Source: CBDAPI01 sp965248635
GTDB lineage: Bacteria > Acidobacteriota > UBA6911 > RPQK01 > CBDAPI01
Length of the DNA: 64,000 nt
Direction: 5' to 3'
Assembly (NCBI GenBank): GCA_965248635.1
Contig: OZ252114.1
Location: 1,612,001 to 1,676,000, forward strand
Positions 1 through 8,917 of the stretch are shown here, one piece after another (within the stretch, counting starts at the first letter, position 1; each line of letters starts with the position of its first letter). Both the position numbers and the translations under genes were made by a program. The notes under the pieces were generated by a model that saw only the letters and a program-made list of their open reading frames with translations, ran no database searches and was not told where the DNA came from.

Positions 1-390
1 CCGGATGACCGGGTAGGGGAGATCGATCCGGTCGGGACGGGCGGGTTGTTGCAATGCCTCGTCCAGAGCGGCTTTCCAGGACCGTAGCGAGACCAGCAGA
101 GGTCCAGTCTGGAGTCCTTCACAGACGTCCGGACAGGGTGACAATTTGTCGATCGCCATTTGCATCATGGATCGCGCCGCACCCCATTTGCCGTGCTCAT
201 AGTGGTGAAAGGCGACGGCAGCTTGAATCAATCCCTGCAGAAAAGGCTGCCGGTCGCTCGACTCCTGCAGCCAGATCTCCTCAATCGTGTCGTGACACTC
301 GTAGAAGTCCTCCTGGTTGAAGAGGTCGATTCCCCGTTTAAGCTGATTGCACATGAGGCTGAGCCCGGGCCGACTCGGCGCCGCCGGCAT
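1..390 (-). CDS. DUF309 family protein, 3' end beyond window
   Basis: Reading the minus strand from an ATG at 390 gives an open frame of 130 residues that runs off the left edge. It contains the signature of the DUF309 family: FYECHDTIEEIW at about residues 29-40, then an HHYEHGKW stretch. Family members are small helical proteins of unconfirmed function, proposed to be hydrolase-like. The ATG shares one base with the TGA of the upstream gene (TGATG), so the two are probably translationally coupled. A second in-frame ATG lies at 354. The C-terminus is missing because of the window edge, not because of a visible lesion. Confidence 0.75.
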   Translation of the reverse strand, partial: MPAAPSRPGLSLMCNQLKRGIDLFNQEDFYECHDTIEEIWLQESSDRQPFLQGLIQAAVAFHHYEHGKWGAARSMMQMAIDKLSPCPDVCEGLQTGPLLVSLRSWKAALDEALQQPARPDRIDLPYPVIR

Positions 391-1124
391 CAGGAGGCCG
401 GTGTGGACCGATAGACCAGAGCGTAGACGTTGCGAAAAGGGGCTACGCAGTACCGTTCGATCAGTTCTCCAGAGGCACCTGGACGTCGGTCCAGACTCTC
501 CACGTATTCCTCTCCGATCTGGAAACTGAGGCGCATAATGTCTGCTTTTCCTACTCTGCGTTCCACCTGAAAGGCCGCGTCCAGGCCGTCCGGAAGTCGA
601 AACAGCTGACGATAGAGAGGACGTTTCAAGTCAGCAGGTTTCGTGACTGGCCGAGACCCGGCTTCTCGATAGTGGGCAAACAGCAGTTCCCGAAAGTTCC
701 CGTAGTCAAAGTTCTCGACCTTGTTGTTGACGCTGACTTCGAGGTAGAGCGTTTGCTGCTCCCAGCTTGCGCTCAGGCCATAGGTGAAATCGAGATCGCC
801 CTTGTCGAACTTGATTCGGTGGCCCTTTGCATCATGAAAACGCTTGAGTTCAATCGCGCTCTCCGCCAGATCAGAATTCTCCTGGTCATCCTTCGTCAGG
901 TAGTATCCGGATACCCGCTGATACCAGTCGTCGATGATCTTGCCCAGAACTTGGTCGATCAACTCTGCTGATTTGGTGGCCATGGCGTCGTGGAGCAAGC
1001 AATTGTAAACCACGTCTTTCGGATGATCAAAACACCTTTTCCACTTTGCGTGCGGTTTGGGCCGCTTCGGACACTGGCCCCGCTGCTGGTCAGGGGCGTC
1101 GAAGGGCCCGTTCTCAAAGCTCAC
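390..1124 (-). CDS. Hypothetical protein, coupled to DUF309 gene
   Basis: A 244-residue soluble protein that I do not recognise. It has no signal peptide or membrane segment; the body is mixed charged and aromatic sequence with a run of beta-like segments around residues 105-130. The start is uncertain: GTG at 1124 gives the longest frame, while an ATG at 983 (Met48) would give 197 residues and begins a more protein-like stretch (MATKSAELIDQVL). Neither has a clear ribosome binding site. The stop overlaps the start of the DUF309 gene, suggesting a two-gene operon. It is divergent from the TPR lipoprotein gene, with about 46 bases between the outer starts. Confidence 0.5.
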   Translation of the reverse strand: MSFENGPFDAPDQQRGQCPKRPKPHAKWKRCFDHPKDVVYNCLLHDAMATKSAELIDQVLGKIIDDWYQRVSGYYLTKDDQENSDLAESAIELKRFHDAKGHRIKFDKGDLDFTYGLSASWEQQTLYLEVSVNNKVENFDYGNFRELLFAHYREAGSRPVTKPADLKRPLYRQLFRLPDGLDAAFQVERRVGKADIMRLSFQIGEEYVESLDRRPGASGELIERYCVAPFRNVYALVYRSTPAS

Positions 1125-1170
1125 CTGGCCACCCGGGAACCCCGGGGAACTGTGCTAAACTGGCTTTCTG

Positions 1171-1938
1171 GTGAGGTTGAAGTTCATCGGCGCTTCCGTC
1201 CTGTTTGCAGCTGCTTCCAGCGCCTGCGCATCCAAGATCACCCCGGTTGAAATCCCCCAAGAGGACAGACTGAAGGCCCGGCAGTTGATGCTTGAGGGCG
1301 ACGTGCTTCTCAAAGGCGGGAAGGATCATCTGGCCCTCCTCAAGTACCTGGAATCGTCGACTCTGAATCCCTACAGCCCGACCTGCTTCAATAAACTGGC
1401 CGTCGCCTATGCTCGTATTCTGATGTTTTTTCAGGCCAAGCGTGCGGTTGATCGGGCGATCCGGCTGAATAGGGATTACCCCTATGGCTACAACACTCGC
1501 GGGATCATTCAGATGGCACTTGGGAGACCCCGAGCGGCCGTGGGCTCTTTTGAGAAGGCCCTCCACCTCACTCCCCAGAATTCGGTCTTTTACCTGAACC
1601 TGGGTCGGGCCCATATGGAGGCTGGAGACTACAGGAAGAGCCGATTGGCCCTGAAGCAGGCACTCCAGCTCAATCCAGATGTTCTCCATCTCGAGAATAC
1701 GATTGAGGTCAGAGCCAGCAACAAGAGAGATGACTCGGAATCTTACTACCAGATGGCCCAGCTCTTCGCCGAAGTGGGCGATGTGAACGCCTGCCTGTAC
1801 TATCTGGGCAGAGCCCTTGAATCCGGTTTCAGAAATCGGGACCGACTGCAGAACGACGCGGCCTTTGAAGCTCTCCGCAACACCCGGGCCTTCATCGAAT
1901 TGGTGGAGTCCTACGGGCTCCAGGAGCGAACCACGTAG
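1171..1938 (+). CDS. TPR-repeat lipoprotein
   Basis: A 255-residue protein starting with GTG. The first 20 residues form a lipoprotein signal peptide whose lipobox is ASSAC, with the acylated cysteine at residue 19. The rest is tetratricopeptide-type helical repeats: the segments around residues 33-65, 67-100, 101-134 and 135-150 keep the spaced small and aromatic residues of TPRs, for example YNTRGIIQMALGRPRAAVGSFEKAL split over two helices. Such lipoproteins scaffold envelope complexes (PilF-like or BamD-like roles are possible), but no specific partner is encoded nearby. It ends 89 bases before the convergent hpt gene, with a shared hairpin between them. Confidence 0.7.
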   Translation: MRLKFIGASVLFAAASSACASKITPVEIPQEDRLKARQLMLEGDVLLKGGKDHLALLKYLESSTLNPYSPTCFNKLAVAYARILMFFQAKRAVDRAIRLNRDYPYGYNTRGIIQMALGRPRAAVGSFEKALHLTPQNSVFYLNLGRAHMEAGDYRKSRLALKQALQLNPDVLHLENTIEVRASNKRDDSESYYQMAQLFAEVGDVNACLYYLGRALESGFRNRDRLQNDAAFEALRNTRAFIELVESYGLQERTT

Positions 1939-1993
1939 CCCTTCGGGCTCCGCGCTCCGCGTTTGCCGCTCGTCTTCACTCGCGACGTTGCAA

Positions 1994-2025
1994 GTTGAAA
2001 GTTCCAGGTTCCACGAACTTTCAAC
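1994..2025. terminator. Perfect 11-bp hairpin between convergent genes
   Basis: GTTGAAAGTTC at 1994-2004 and its exact complement at 2015-2025 are separated by a 10-base loop. It sits between the 3' ends of the TPR lipoprotein gene (plus) and hpt (minus) and could end transcripts from both sides, although no U-run follows on either strand. Its right arm is also part of the 26-bp repeat found again upstream of hpt. Confidence 0.4.
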
Positions 2026-2033
2026 CTTCAACC
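2008..2033. repeat. 26-bp inverted repeat, left copy (bracketing hpt)
   Basis: The 26 bases at 2008-2033 (core TTCCACGAACTTTCAACC) occur exactly, in reverse complement, at 2604-2629. The two copies lie just outside each end of hpt. Further CTTCAACC units follow the left copy. Similar low-complexity, dialect-like intergenic strings recur elsewhere (2705-2740, 11862-11900, 13812-13855, 15617-15637). Confidence 0.8.
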
Positions 2034-2567
2034 TTCAACCGGTGGAAGCACACCAACATAGGGCAGGTTGCGATAGCGTTCCGCGTGGTCCAGTCCGTAG
2101 CCGACGATGAACCGGTCCGGAACCTCGAAGCCCAGGTAGTCGATTTCAACATCCGCTTTCCTTCTGGCGGGTTTGGAGAGAAGTGCACAAACGCTCAAGG
2201 AGCGGGGCTGCCGGGTCATCAGGTTACGTACCAGATAGCTGATGGTCAGTCCGGTGTCGACGATATCCTCTACCAGGACGACATCTTGTCCTCGAATACT
2301 GGTTTCAAGATCCTTGACCAGTTGGACCTCGCCGGCACTCGTGGAGGCATTTCCGTAGCTCTTGACCGAGATGTAGTCGATCTTGAGCATCAGGTCGACC
2401 CGTCGAACCAGGTCGGCGTGGAATATGGCGGCGCCTCTGAGGATGGCTACAAAGATGGGCGAGCGGCCGTGCAGATCTCGAGTGAGCTGCTTGCCCAGTT
2501 CTCCGACACGTTGCTGGACAACTCCTTCGTCGATCAGAACTTCCACATCCGAGAGGACTTCCAGCAT
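2028..2567 (-). CDS. hpt: Hypoxanthine phosphoribosyltransferase
   Basis: A 179-residue type I phosphoribosyltransferase, the usual length for bacterial HPRT. It salvages hypoxanthine (and often guanine) to the nucleotide using PRPP in the cytosol. The PRPP loop is VLVEDIVDTGLT at about residues 94-105, and the flexible-loop region contains VKSYGNASTS. The C-terminal VDYLGF-like stretch (IDYLGFEVPDRFIVGYGLD) is typical of the base-binding end of HPRT. The ATG at 2567 is chosen because homologues begin at this point; a longer open frame upstream passes through low-complexity repeat sequence and is unlikely to be translated. Confidence 0.93.
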   Translation of the reverse strand: MLEVLSDVEVLIDEGVVQQRVGELGKQLTRDLHGRSPIFVAILRGAAIFHADLVRRVDLMLKIDYISVKSYGNASTSAGEVQLVKDLETSIRGQDVVLVEDIVDTGLTISYLVRNLMTRQPRSLSVCALLSKPARRKADVEIDYLGFEVPDRFIVGYGLDHAERYRNLPYVGVLPPVEG

Positions 2568-2603
2568 ACCGATCGGATCATAGCACGGGGTTGTGGCTGG
2601 GGA

Positions 2604-2629
2604 GGTTGAAGGTTGAAAGTTCGTGGAAC
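2604..2629. repeat. 26-bp inverted repeat, right copy
   Basis: Exact reverse complement of 2008-2033. It lies 37 bases upstream of the hpt start codon, so it falls in the hpt promoter/leader region. A tandem CAACCAGTAACTAG-type string follows at about 2710-2736. Confidence 0.8.
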
Positions 2630-2738
2630 TCAGGTTGGCGAACTGACACCCCGAGACCCCACCCGGTCGCGGCCCAGGGGCCCCTCCCACTCTCAATCCG
2701 AAAGGAACTGGCAACCAGTAACTAGCAACCAGTAACCG

Positions 2739-5700
2739 TCACGAAGTGACCGCCCTGCCCCGGCGGGATCGTTCCAGCAGGGAAAGAAGAAAGCGGGCCC
2801 CTCGAAGGGTGTAGACGCTTACATCATCCATGTAGGAGTACACGGTCGGGAGAATCAGGAGGGTGAGGAAAGTCGAGGTGGTCAGGCCCCCGAAAACAGC
2901 CAGACTGACCGGAGCCCACATGCGACCCCGTCCCTCCGACTGGGGGAACAGATCAGGAAGGAAGAAGGGCACCGTCAGCGGGAGCAGCCCGGACAGCGAT
3001 GTAAGGGCCGTCATCAGAATGGGTCGCAATCGGTCTCGTCCACCCTGAATAATGGCGGCGTTTTTCTCCAGACCAGACTTTCTGAGCCGGTTGATGTGAT
3101 CGATCAGAATAATCCCGTTGTTGACTACCAGTCCGAACAGGACCAGGATCCCCAGGTAGGCCATGGCGTTCAAGGTCGTGCCGGTGAGATAGAAGAGCCC
3201 TGCCACCCCGATCATAGAAAACGGTACCGTGACTAGAATCGTGAGGGGGTGGATGAAGCTCTCGAACAGGGAGGCCATGATGATGTACATGAGGATCATG
3301 GCCAGCCCAATGGCGAAGAAATTGGAGTCCTCCGACTCACGAAAACTTCTCCAACTTCGTCCAAAAGACCAGGAATACCCGGGGGGCAGCCGGACGTCGG
3401 AAAGAGCTTCTCGAACCCCCATATTGGCCAGGAAACTGGCCGCTCCCTGCTGCAGAGAGGCGTACACGTTAAGCGTCGCCTTTCGATCCTCCCGACGAAT
3501 GGCCAGGGGGCCCTTACGGTACTGGTAGTCGACCACGGAATAAAGGGGAATCATTTCGCCCTGACGGTTCTCGAAGTGGATGTTCTCGATCTCCTGCAGG
3601 CTGATCTTGTTGCCCCCCCGCATCTGAACCACCACGTCGATTTCTCCCTGGTCTCCCTTGATCCGGGTGGTGGCCCGAGTGCTCAGTGCCGAGGACAGAG
3701 TCCGGGCCACAATTTGCGGTGAAACGCCAAACTGCTCACTGCGCCGCCGATCGACCTGAACATGGATTTCATCATCTCCCGTCTCCAGGGTTGTCTGAGC
3801 ATCCTTAATGCCGGGAACATCAAGAATCCGGCTCTTTACAATCTCCCCATACATTTCCAGCAGCGTCGGATCTTCTCCTTTGAGCTTGACATCGATCCCC
3901 ATCTCGCCACCGCCGCCATAGTGCCGGAGCCGCCCCCGCTTGTATTCGACTCCCGGAATCACGGGAAAGGAGGCCAGCATTTTCTCCTGCAAGACCTGTG
4001 TCGAAGTAATGTTTCCCTCGTCCTTGAGGTAGATCTCCAGCTCTCCCCGCAGGCGGCCGCCGCGGCTGCTCCGCCTGCCGAACTCCGACGCCACCGAAGT
4101 AATCTCGAATTCCGCCTGGCGATCGAGAAGCAGTTGTTCCAGCCCGGCGAAGATCGACTCGATTTCGTCCATGGGGTAGGAATTCTCGAACAGGACATCG
4201 ATGTTGACCTCTCGCTCTGCGACCCGCGGCATCTGTTCTCGATCGATCTGCATCAAAACGGAATAGGATGCCCACCCGATCAGAGCCATCACGATCAGCG
4301 CTGTGAAACGCCACTTGAGAAGAAACCCCATGGTGGAGGCGTAGCCGTCGGTGAGAAGGAGGAGGGACTTCTGCTTCTTCTTCTCAGGGCCCGTGAACAT
4401 CCGACTGGAAGCCAGGGGGATCAGCGTCAGTCCCACTACCAGCGACGAGAGCAGGGCAATACTGACCGTAGTGCCGAAGCCACCCAGGTAGCGTGACATC
4501 GAGCCCTCCAGGAAAAAAAAGCTGGCAAAGACCGAGATCGTCGTGGCTACCGACGCCACGACGGCAATACCAACCTCTTTGGTTCCCTGAATGGCAGCGT
4601 CCAGGGCCCCCAGGCCCATGTCCTGCTTGTGCCTAAAGATGTTTTCCATCACCACGACGCTGGCATCGACCAGCATCCCGATCGCCACCATCAGTCCCAT
4701 GAGCGTGACCAGGTTGATGTTGATTTCCGAGCCCGCGCCGACTCGAAGCAGGTACATGAAACCGAAGGTGCACAGAACGGAGAGTGGAATCGCGGCCGCG
4801 ATGATCAAAGTGCTGCGGAACTTGCGCAGGAACACGAATAGAACCAGACAGGCCAGGAATCCTCCGATCAAGCCGGCCTGTGTCAGGTCATTGATGCTGT
4901 TGAGAATCTCTTCGGACTGGTCACTCGTGACCTGAAACGACAGCAGATCTGCGTAGCGAGGCAATGAGGTAAGCCTGTCCAGTTCTGCTCTGGCTGCCTG
5001 GCAGACTTCAACGATATTGGCAGTCGACGCTTTGTAAACGTAGACATTGATGGATTCATTGCGGTTGAGCCGGGTGAAGGAAGTCTTGTCGGGGAAGTCA
5101 TAGCGGACGTCCGCAATATCCCCAAGAGTGAATCGGCCGCCCGCCAGAGGAAGAGCTTCAATCTCGGAAGCCTCCCGAAATTCCCCCATCGTTCTGAGTG
5201 TGTACTTCTTGTCCCCATCGAAGATGTACCCTCCAGAGAGATTGACGTTGTTCGCTCTCAAGGCCTGGCTCAGTGCCCAGATGTCAATCCCGTGGCTCTC
5301 CAGACGGCTTGGATCGACCTCGACCAGAACCTGTTTGTCCTCAATGCCCCGGGTGTCCACGTTGGCGACTCCCTGGATTCTTTCCAGGCGCGGCCCCAGA
5401 ACTTCCTCCAGGAAGTTGTAAAGATCTTTCCGGTCACCGCTCCAACCCACCGCGAAACGAAAGACCGGCCAGTTGCCGGAATGCCAGCGTCGAATCCTGA
5501 TGCGCTCGACGCCTTCGGGCAGAAGTCCTCGAACCTGGTCGATCCGATCCCGGATCTCCAGGGCGGCCATGTCCATGTCGGTGCCGTCCTTGAACTCGAG
5601 CCGGACTTCGGAACTGGAGCCCGACGAAGTCGACTGGATCGTATCCAGGTGATTCAGGGTAGAGAGGGCCTCTTCCAGCGGTCTGGTGATGTCACGCTCG

Positions 5701-5876
5701 GTCTCGGGAGGCGAAGAAGAGGGATAGCTGACGTTGACGGTGAGACTGTCGGAGGAAAAATCGGGAAGCAGTTCCAGGGGCAAACGCCGGAGAGAGATGA
5801 AGCCCAGAACCACGATGGAGATGATAACCATCAGCACCGTGACGGGCCGCTTTATGGAATATTCAGCGAAACTCAT
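2739..5876 (-). CDS. RND family efflux pump, inner-membrane subunit (second)
   Basis: A 1045-residue resistance-nodulation-division permease. The fold order is visible: TM1 at residues 11-30 (KRPVTVLMVIISIVVLGF), a large periplasmic porter domain, TM2-6 at about 335-480, a second periplasmic domain, and TM8-12 near the C-terminus. TM4 carries the conserved GMLVDASVVVMEN motif with one relay aspartate, the pattern of heavy-metal/hydrophobe-type RND proteins rather than AcrB (DD). It uses proton-motive force to export substrates across the envelope. The gene overlaps the upstream RND gene by four bases (ATGA), so two different pump subunits are co-translated and may form a mixed trimer as in MdtBC. 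The substrate cannot be told. Confidence 0.9.
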   Translation of the reverse strand: MSFAEYSIKRPVTVLMVIISIVVLGFISLRRLPLELLPDFSSDSLTVNVSYPSSSPPETERDITRPLEEALSTLNHLDTIQSTSSGSSSEVRLEFKDGTDMDMAALEIRDRIDQVRGLLPEGVERIRIRRWHSGNWPVFRFAVGWSGDRKDLYNFLEEVLGPRLERIQGVANVDTRGIEDKQVLVEVDPSRLESHGIDIWALSQALRANNVNLSGGYIFDGDKKYTLRTMGEFREASEIEALPLAGGRFTLGDIADVRYDFPDKTSFTRLNRNESINVYVYKASTANIVEVCQAARAELDRLTSLPRYADLLSFQVTSDQSEEILNSINDLTQAGLIGGFLACLVLFVFLRKFRSTLIIAAAIPLSVLCTFGFMYLLRVGAGSEININLVTLMGLMVAIGMLVDASVVVMENIFRHKQDMGLGALDAAIQGTKEVGIAVVASVATTISVFASFFFLEGSMSRYLGGFGTTVSIALLSSLVVGLTLIPLASSRMFTGPEKKKQKSLLLLTDGYASTMGFLLKWRFTALIVMALIGWASYSVLMQIDREQMPRVAEREVNIDVLFENSYPMDEIESIFAGLEQLLLDRQAEFEITSVASEFGRRSSRGGRLRGELEIYLKDEGNITSTQVLQEKMLASFPVIPGVEYKRGRLRHYGGGGEMGIDVKLKGEDPTLLEMYGEIVKSRILDVPGIKDAQTTLETGDDEIHVQVDRRRSEQFGVSPQIVARTLSSALSTRATTRIKGDQGEIDVVVQMRGGNKISLQEIENIHFENRQGEMIPLYSVVDYQYRKGPLAIRREDRKATLNVYASLQQGAASFLANMGVREALSDVRLPPGYSWSFGRSWRSFRESEDSNFFAIGLAMILMYIIMASLFESFIHPLTILVTVPFSMIGVAGLFYLTGTTLNAMAYLGILVLFGLVVNNGIILIDHINRLRKSGLEKNAAIIQGGRDRLRPILMTALTSLSGLLPLTVPFFLPDLFPQSEGRGRMWAPVSLAVFGGLTTSTFLTLLILPTVYSYMDDVSVYTLRGARFLLSLLERSRRGRAVTS

Positions 5877-8800
5877 GTGCCTGTCTCCCGGACAACCACA
5901 GTATAGACGACCGGAACCAGAACCAGGGTCAGGAGGGTCGAGGTGACCAGGCCGCCGATGATCGTGATGGCGAGCGGAATGCGCAACTCAGAGCCCTCTC
6001 CCAGGCTCACAGCCATAGGGAGCAATCCCAGGACCGTTGTGCTGGTCGTCATGAGGATGGGGCGGAGCCGAATCGAGCAGGCCTGACGGATCGCGTCGAA
6101 TTTTTTCGATCCCTGCTTTCTGAGCTGGTTGGTCAGATCGAGCAGGACAATGGCATTGTTCACCACGATTCCGGCCAGGACAATGAAGCCGATCAGGACC
6201 ACCACGTTCAAGACCTGGTTGGTGATGAACAGGGCCACGGATACGCCGATGGCAGCGAAGGGTATGGCGAACATGATGACAAGAGGCTGGACCAGGGACT
6301 CGAATTGAGACGCCATCACCAGGTAGATCAGAAACACGGCCAGAAGGAGCGCAAATCTCATGCTCTCGAAGGCGACTGCCCTTTCTTCGCTTTGCCCGCC
6401 GACGTAGGCATAGAAGTCACTGGGAAGCGATATCCCTGCAATTACCGTTTCAATGTCGGTGACAATACCCTGCAGGTCGCGGCCCACGATGTTACCGCTG
6501 ATCACGGCCACCCTCCCCGGTCCGACTCTCCGAATCTCCGCTGGTCCCTGCTCGAGACTCACCTCGGCAAGGGAGGAGAGGATGATGGGATTTGTCTGCC
6601 CGGGATTGATGACCAGATTGCGCAGGTCGGCCAGACTGGATCGGTCCATCTCACGCAGCCTCACGCGCACGTCAATTCGTCGATCCCGTTCGCTGAACTC
6701 GGTCGGGATCTCTCCTTGGATCTTATTTCGGACCAGGCCCGCGATCTGATTGATGGTGAAATTGTAGTTCGCCAGCTTGCGCCGATCGAAGCGGATCTGG
6801 ACCTCCGGATTGTCCTCTTCGGTACTCGATTTGAGATCCCGGAGCCCCTCGATCGATTCCAGGCTGGCTTTCATACGCGCGGCGTAGGCCTTCAGACTCT
6901 TCAGGTTGTAACCCTGCAGAATCACTTCGACAGGTGTTTTGAAACTGAAGAGATTGGGTTTAGAGAACTTGTATTCCACTCCCGGAATCCGTGCAAAGCT
7001 CTTTCTCAAATCTTCTGTCGCCCGGGCCTCATTCTCATGCAGCATGCCGGGCTGCAGTTTGACCAGGATCTGTCCGATGTGCTCCCGCTCCTCCACGGCC
7101 TGAACACCTGTCTGATTCCCCGAGCCGGCCATGGTGTAGTAGGAGGCCGCGGCCGGGAAATCGGTCAGAATCTCCTCGAACTCCCTCAGCCGCCTGGAAG
7201 TCTGTTCCACCGGGACGCCGCTGGGCAGGCGGATGTCCACGAAGAACTCGCCCTGGCTGACCTCGGGGATCAGTTCGGAGCCGAGCCGCCCCAGCAGCTG
7301 GACCGACAATACGAACAGGACGAGTGCCGTCAGTATCGCGCTCCATCTGTAGTTGAGTACTTTGGACAGGAACCAGTCGTACGGGCGGACCAGAAAGAAT
7401 CGACTCTCCGTCTTTGCCTCTTTGGTCTCACTTGCCGGTGCGTCGGCACGTCTTCCCAGACTGGACAGCATCGGGATCAACATGATGGCAACAATCAGGG
7501 AGGCAGCCAGGGAAAAAGTGACGGTCAGGGCCTGATCCGCAAAGAGTTGCCCCGCGACGCCCTCTACGAAAATGATGGGGACAAATACACAGATTGTCGT
7601 CACGGTGCTGGCCACGACCGCGCTTCCCACTTCCGAGGCGCCCAGGTTGGCTGCTTCCCGTGGCCCGTGACCCATGGTGCGATAACGGAAGATCGATTCC
7701 AGCACCACGATGGAGTTGTCCACCAGCATCCCGATTCCCAGGGCCAGTCCGCTGAGGGACATGATGTTCAAGGAAATCGAAGAGCCGTACATGAGGAAGA
7801 AGGTGGTCACAATGGAAATGGGGATGGATAGCCCGATGATCAGGGTCGTCTTAAGACTGCGCAAGAAGGCAAACAGGACTGCGATGGCCAGAATCCCGCC
7901 CCAGATCGCCGTGCTTAGAACTTCATCGATGGACTGCCTGATGAAGTTGGACTGGTCGAAGACGACATCGAACTCGAGGGGATCGCGGGTGCCTTTGTAG
8001 TCGTTTTCGAGCTGCTCCAGGCGCTCCTTGACGATCGCGGCCACAGAAACGGTGTTCGCATCGGCAGCCTTGAAAACAGCCAGTTCCACACTTTCCTGGC
8101 CATTGATCCGGGTGATAATGTCACGCTCTTTGAATCCAGAGAAAACCGTCCCAATGTCGCGGATGCGGATCGGGACTCCCGTCCTCTGGGCTACGATGAC
8201 ATCGTTCATTTCGCCCATGTCCTGGAACTCGTTGAGGGTTCGCACCAGATATCTGGCCTCTCCGTCGCGCAGGGTTCCACCCGTCAGGTTGATATTCTCC
8301 TGGCCAAGACGGCTCGTGACTTCCTGAATCGAAATGCCCAGTGTGGCCAGCATCTGCTCGTCCAGCTCAACCAGGATTTCCTGCTCCAGCCCCCCGGAGA
8401 CCCGGACTGCTGCCACACCTCCAATACTTTCCAGGTCAGGTTTCACAAACTCGTCGGATTGATACCTGAGCATGGACAGATTGGGAGAGCCGGAAACACT
8501 CACCCTCATGATGGGGTCGGTCGAGGGGTCGTAACGCAGCAGGATCGGTTTCTCGGCGCTCAGGGGAAGCTGGATCAGGTCGAGTCGCTCCCGTACGGCC
8601 AGGGAGGCGAAATCCATGTCCGTTTTCCAGCTGAACTCGACCACGACGTCAGAGACTTCCGGCTTAGAGATGGAACTGACCCGAACCACGTTGTCGACGA
8701 TACTGACAGCGTTTTCCACCGGCTTACTGATCAGGCTTTCGATTTCCTCGGGCGCGGCTCCCTCAAACTCAGTACGGATGGTGAGGGTCGGGTAGGAAAG

Positions 8801-8917
8801 GTCAGGGAGCAGGTTGAGGGGAAGTTTGTCGTAGGCGACAGTGCCGAAGACCGCCAGGGCGACGAAGACCATGGTCACCGTCACGGGTCGGCGAATGGAG
8901 AAATCGACGATTTTCAT
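5873..8917 (-). CDS. RND family efflux pump, inner-membrane subunit (first)
   Basis: A 1014-residue RND permease, paralogous to but clearly different from the next gene. TM1 is at residues 9-28 (RRPVTVTMVFVALAVFG), the first porter domain follows, and TM4 contains GIGMLVDNSIVVLESIFR. The C-terminal membrane bundle ends in TLVLVPVVYTVV, typical of the family. The ATG overlaps the last codons of the adaptor gene (four bases), and the stop overlaps the start of the second pump, so adaptor and both pumps form one tightly packed operon. No TolC-like outer membrane channel is encoded in the window; it must be supplied from elsewhere. Confidence 0.9.
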   Translation of the reverse strand: MKIVDFSIRRPVTVTMVFVALAVFGTVAYDKLPLNLLPDLSYPTLTIRTEFEGAAPEEIESLISKPVENAVSIVDNVVRVSSISKPEVSDVVVEFSWKTDMDFASLAVRERLDLIQLPLSAEKPILLRYDPSTDPIMRVSVSGSPNLSMLRYQSDEFVKPDLESIGGVAAVRVSGGLEQEILVELDEQMLATLGISIQEVTSRLGQENINLTGGTLRDGEARYLVRTLNEFQDMGEMNDVIVAQRTGVPIRIRDIGTVFSGFKERDIITRINGQESVELAVFKAADANTVSVAAIVKERLEQLENDYKGTRDPLEFDVVFDQSNFIRQSIDEVLSTAIWGGILAIAVLFAFLRSLKTTLIIGLSIPISIVTTFFLMYGSSISLNIMSLSGLALGIGMLVDNSIVVLESIFRYRTMGHGPREAANLGASEVGSAVVASTVTTICVFVPIIFVEGVAGQLFADQALTVTFSLAASLIVAIMLIPMLSSLGRRADAPASETKEAKTESRFFLVRPYDWFLSKVLNYRWSAILTALVLFVLSVQLLGRLGSELIPEVSQGEFFVDIRLPSGVPVEQTSRRLREFEEILTDFPAAASYYTMAGSGNQTGVQAVEEREHIGQILVKLQPGMLHENEARATEDLRKSFARIPGVEYKFSKPNLFSFKTPVEVILQGYNLKSLKAYAARMKASLESIEGLRDLKSSTEEDNPEVQIRFDRRKLANYNFTINQIAGLVRNKIQGEIPTEFSERDRRIDVRVRLREMDRSSLADLRNLVINPGQTNPIILSSLAEVSLEQGPAEIRRVGPGRVAVISGNIVGRDLQGIVTDIETVIAGISLPSDFYAYVGGQSEERAVAFESMRFALLLAVFLIYLVMASQFESLVQPLVIMFAIPFAAIGVSVALFITNQVLNVVVLIGFIVLAGIVVNNAIVLLDLTNQLRKQGSKKFDAIRQACSIRLRPILMTTSTTVLGLLPMAVSLGEGSELRIPLAITIIGGLVTSTLLTLVLVPVVYTVVVRETGT

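Noticed and set aside
1114..2031. 305-codon minus-strand frame over the TPR gene
   Set aside because: Antisense to the lipoprotein with clear signal and repeats.
6305..7831. 508-codon plus-strand open frame inside the RND gene
   Set aside because: Antisense to a clearly conserved RND permease; His/Gln-rich composition is that of a mirror frame, with no ribosome binding site.
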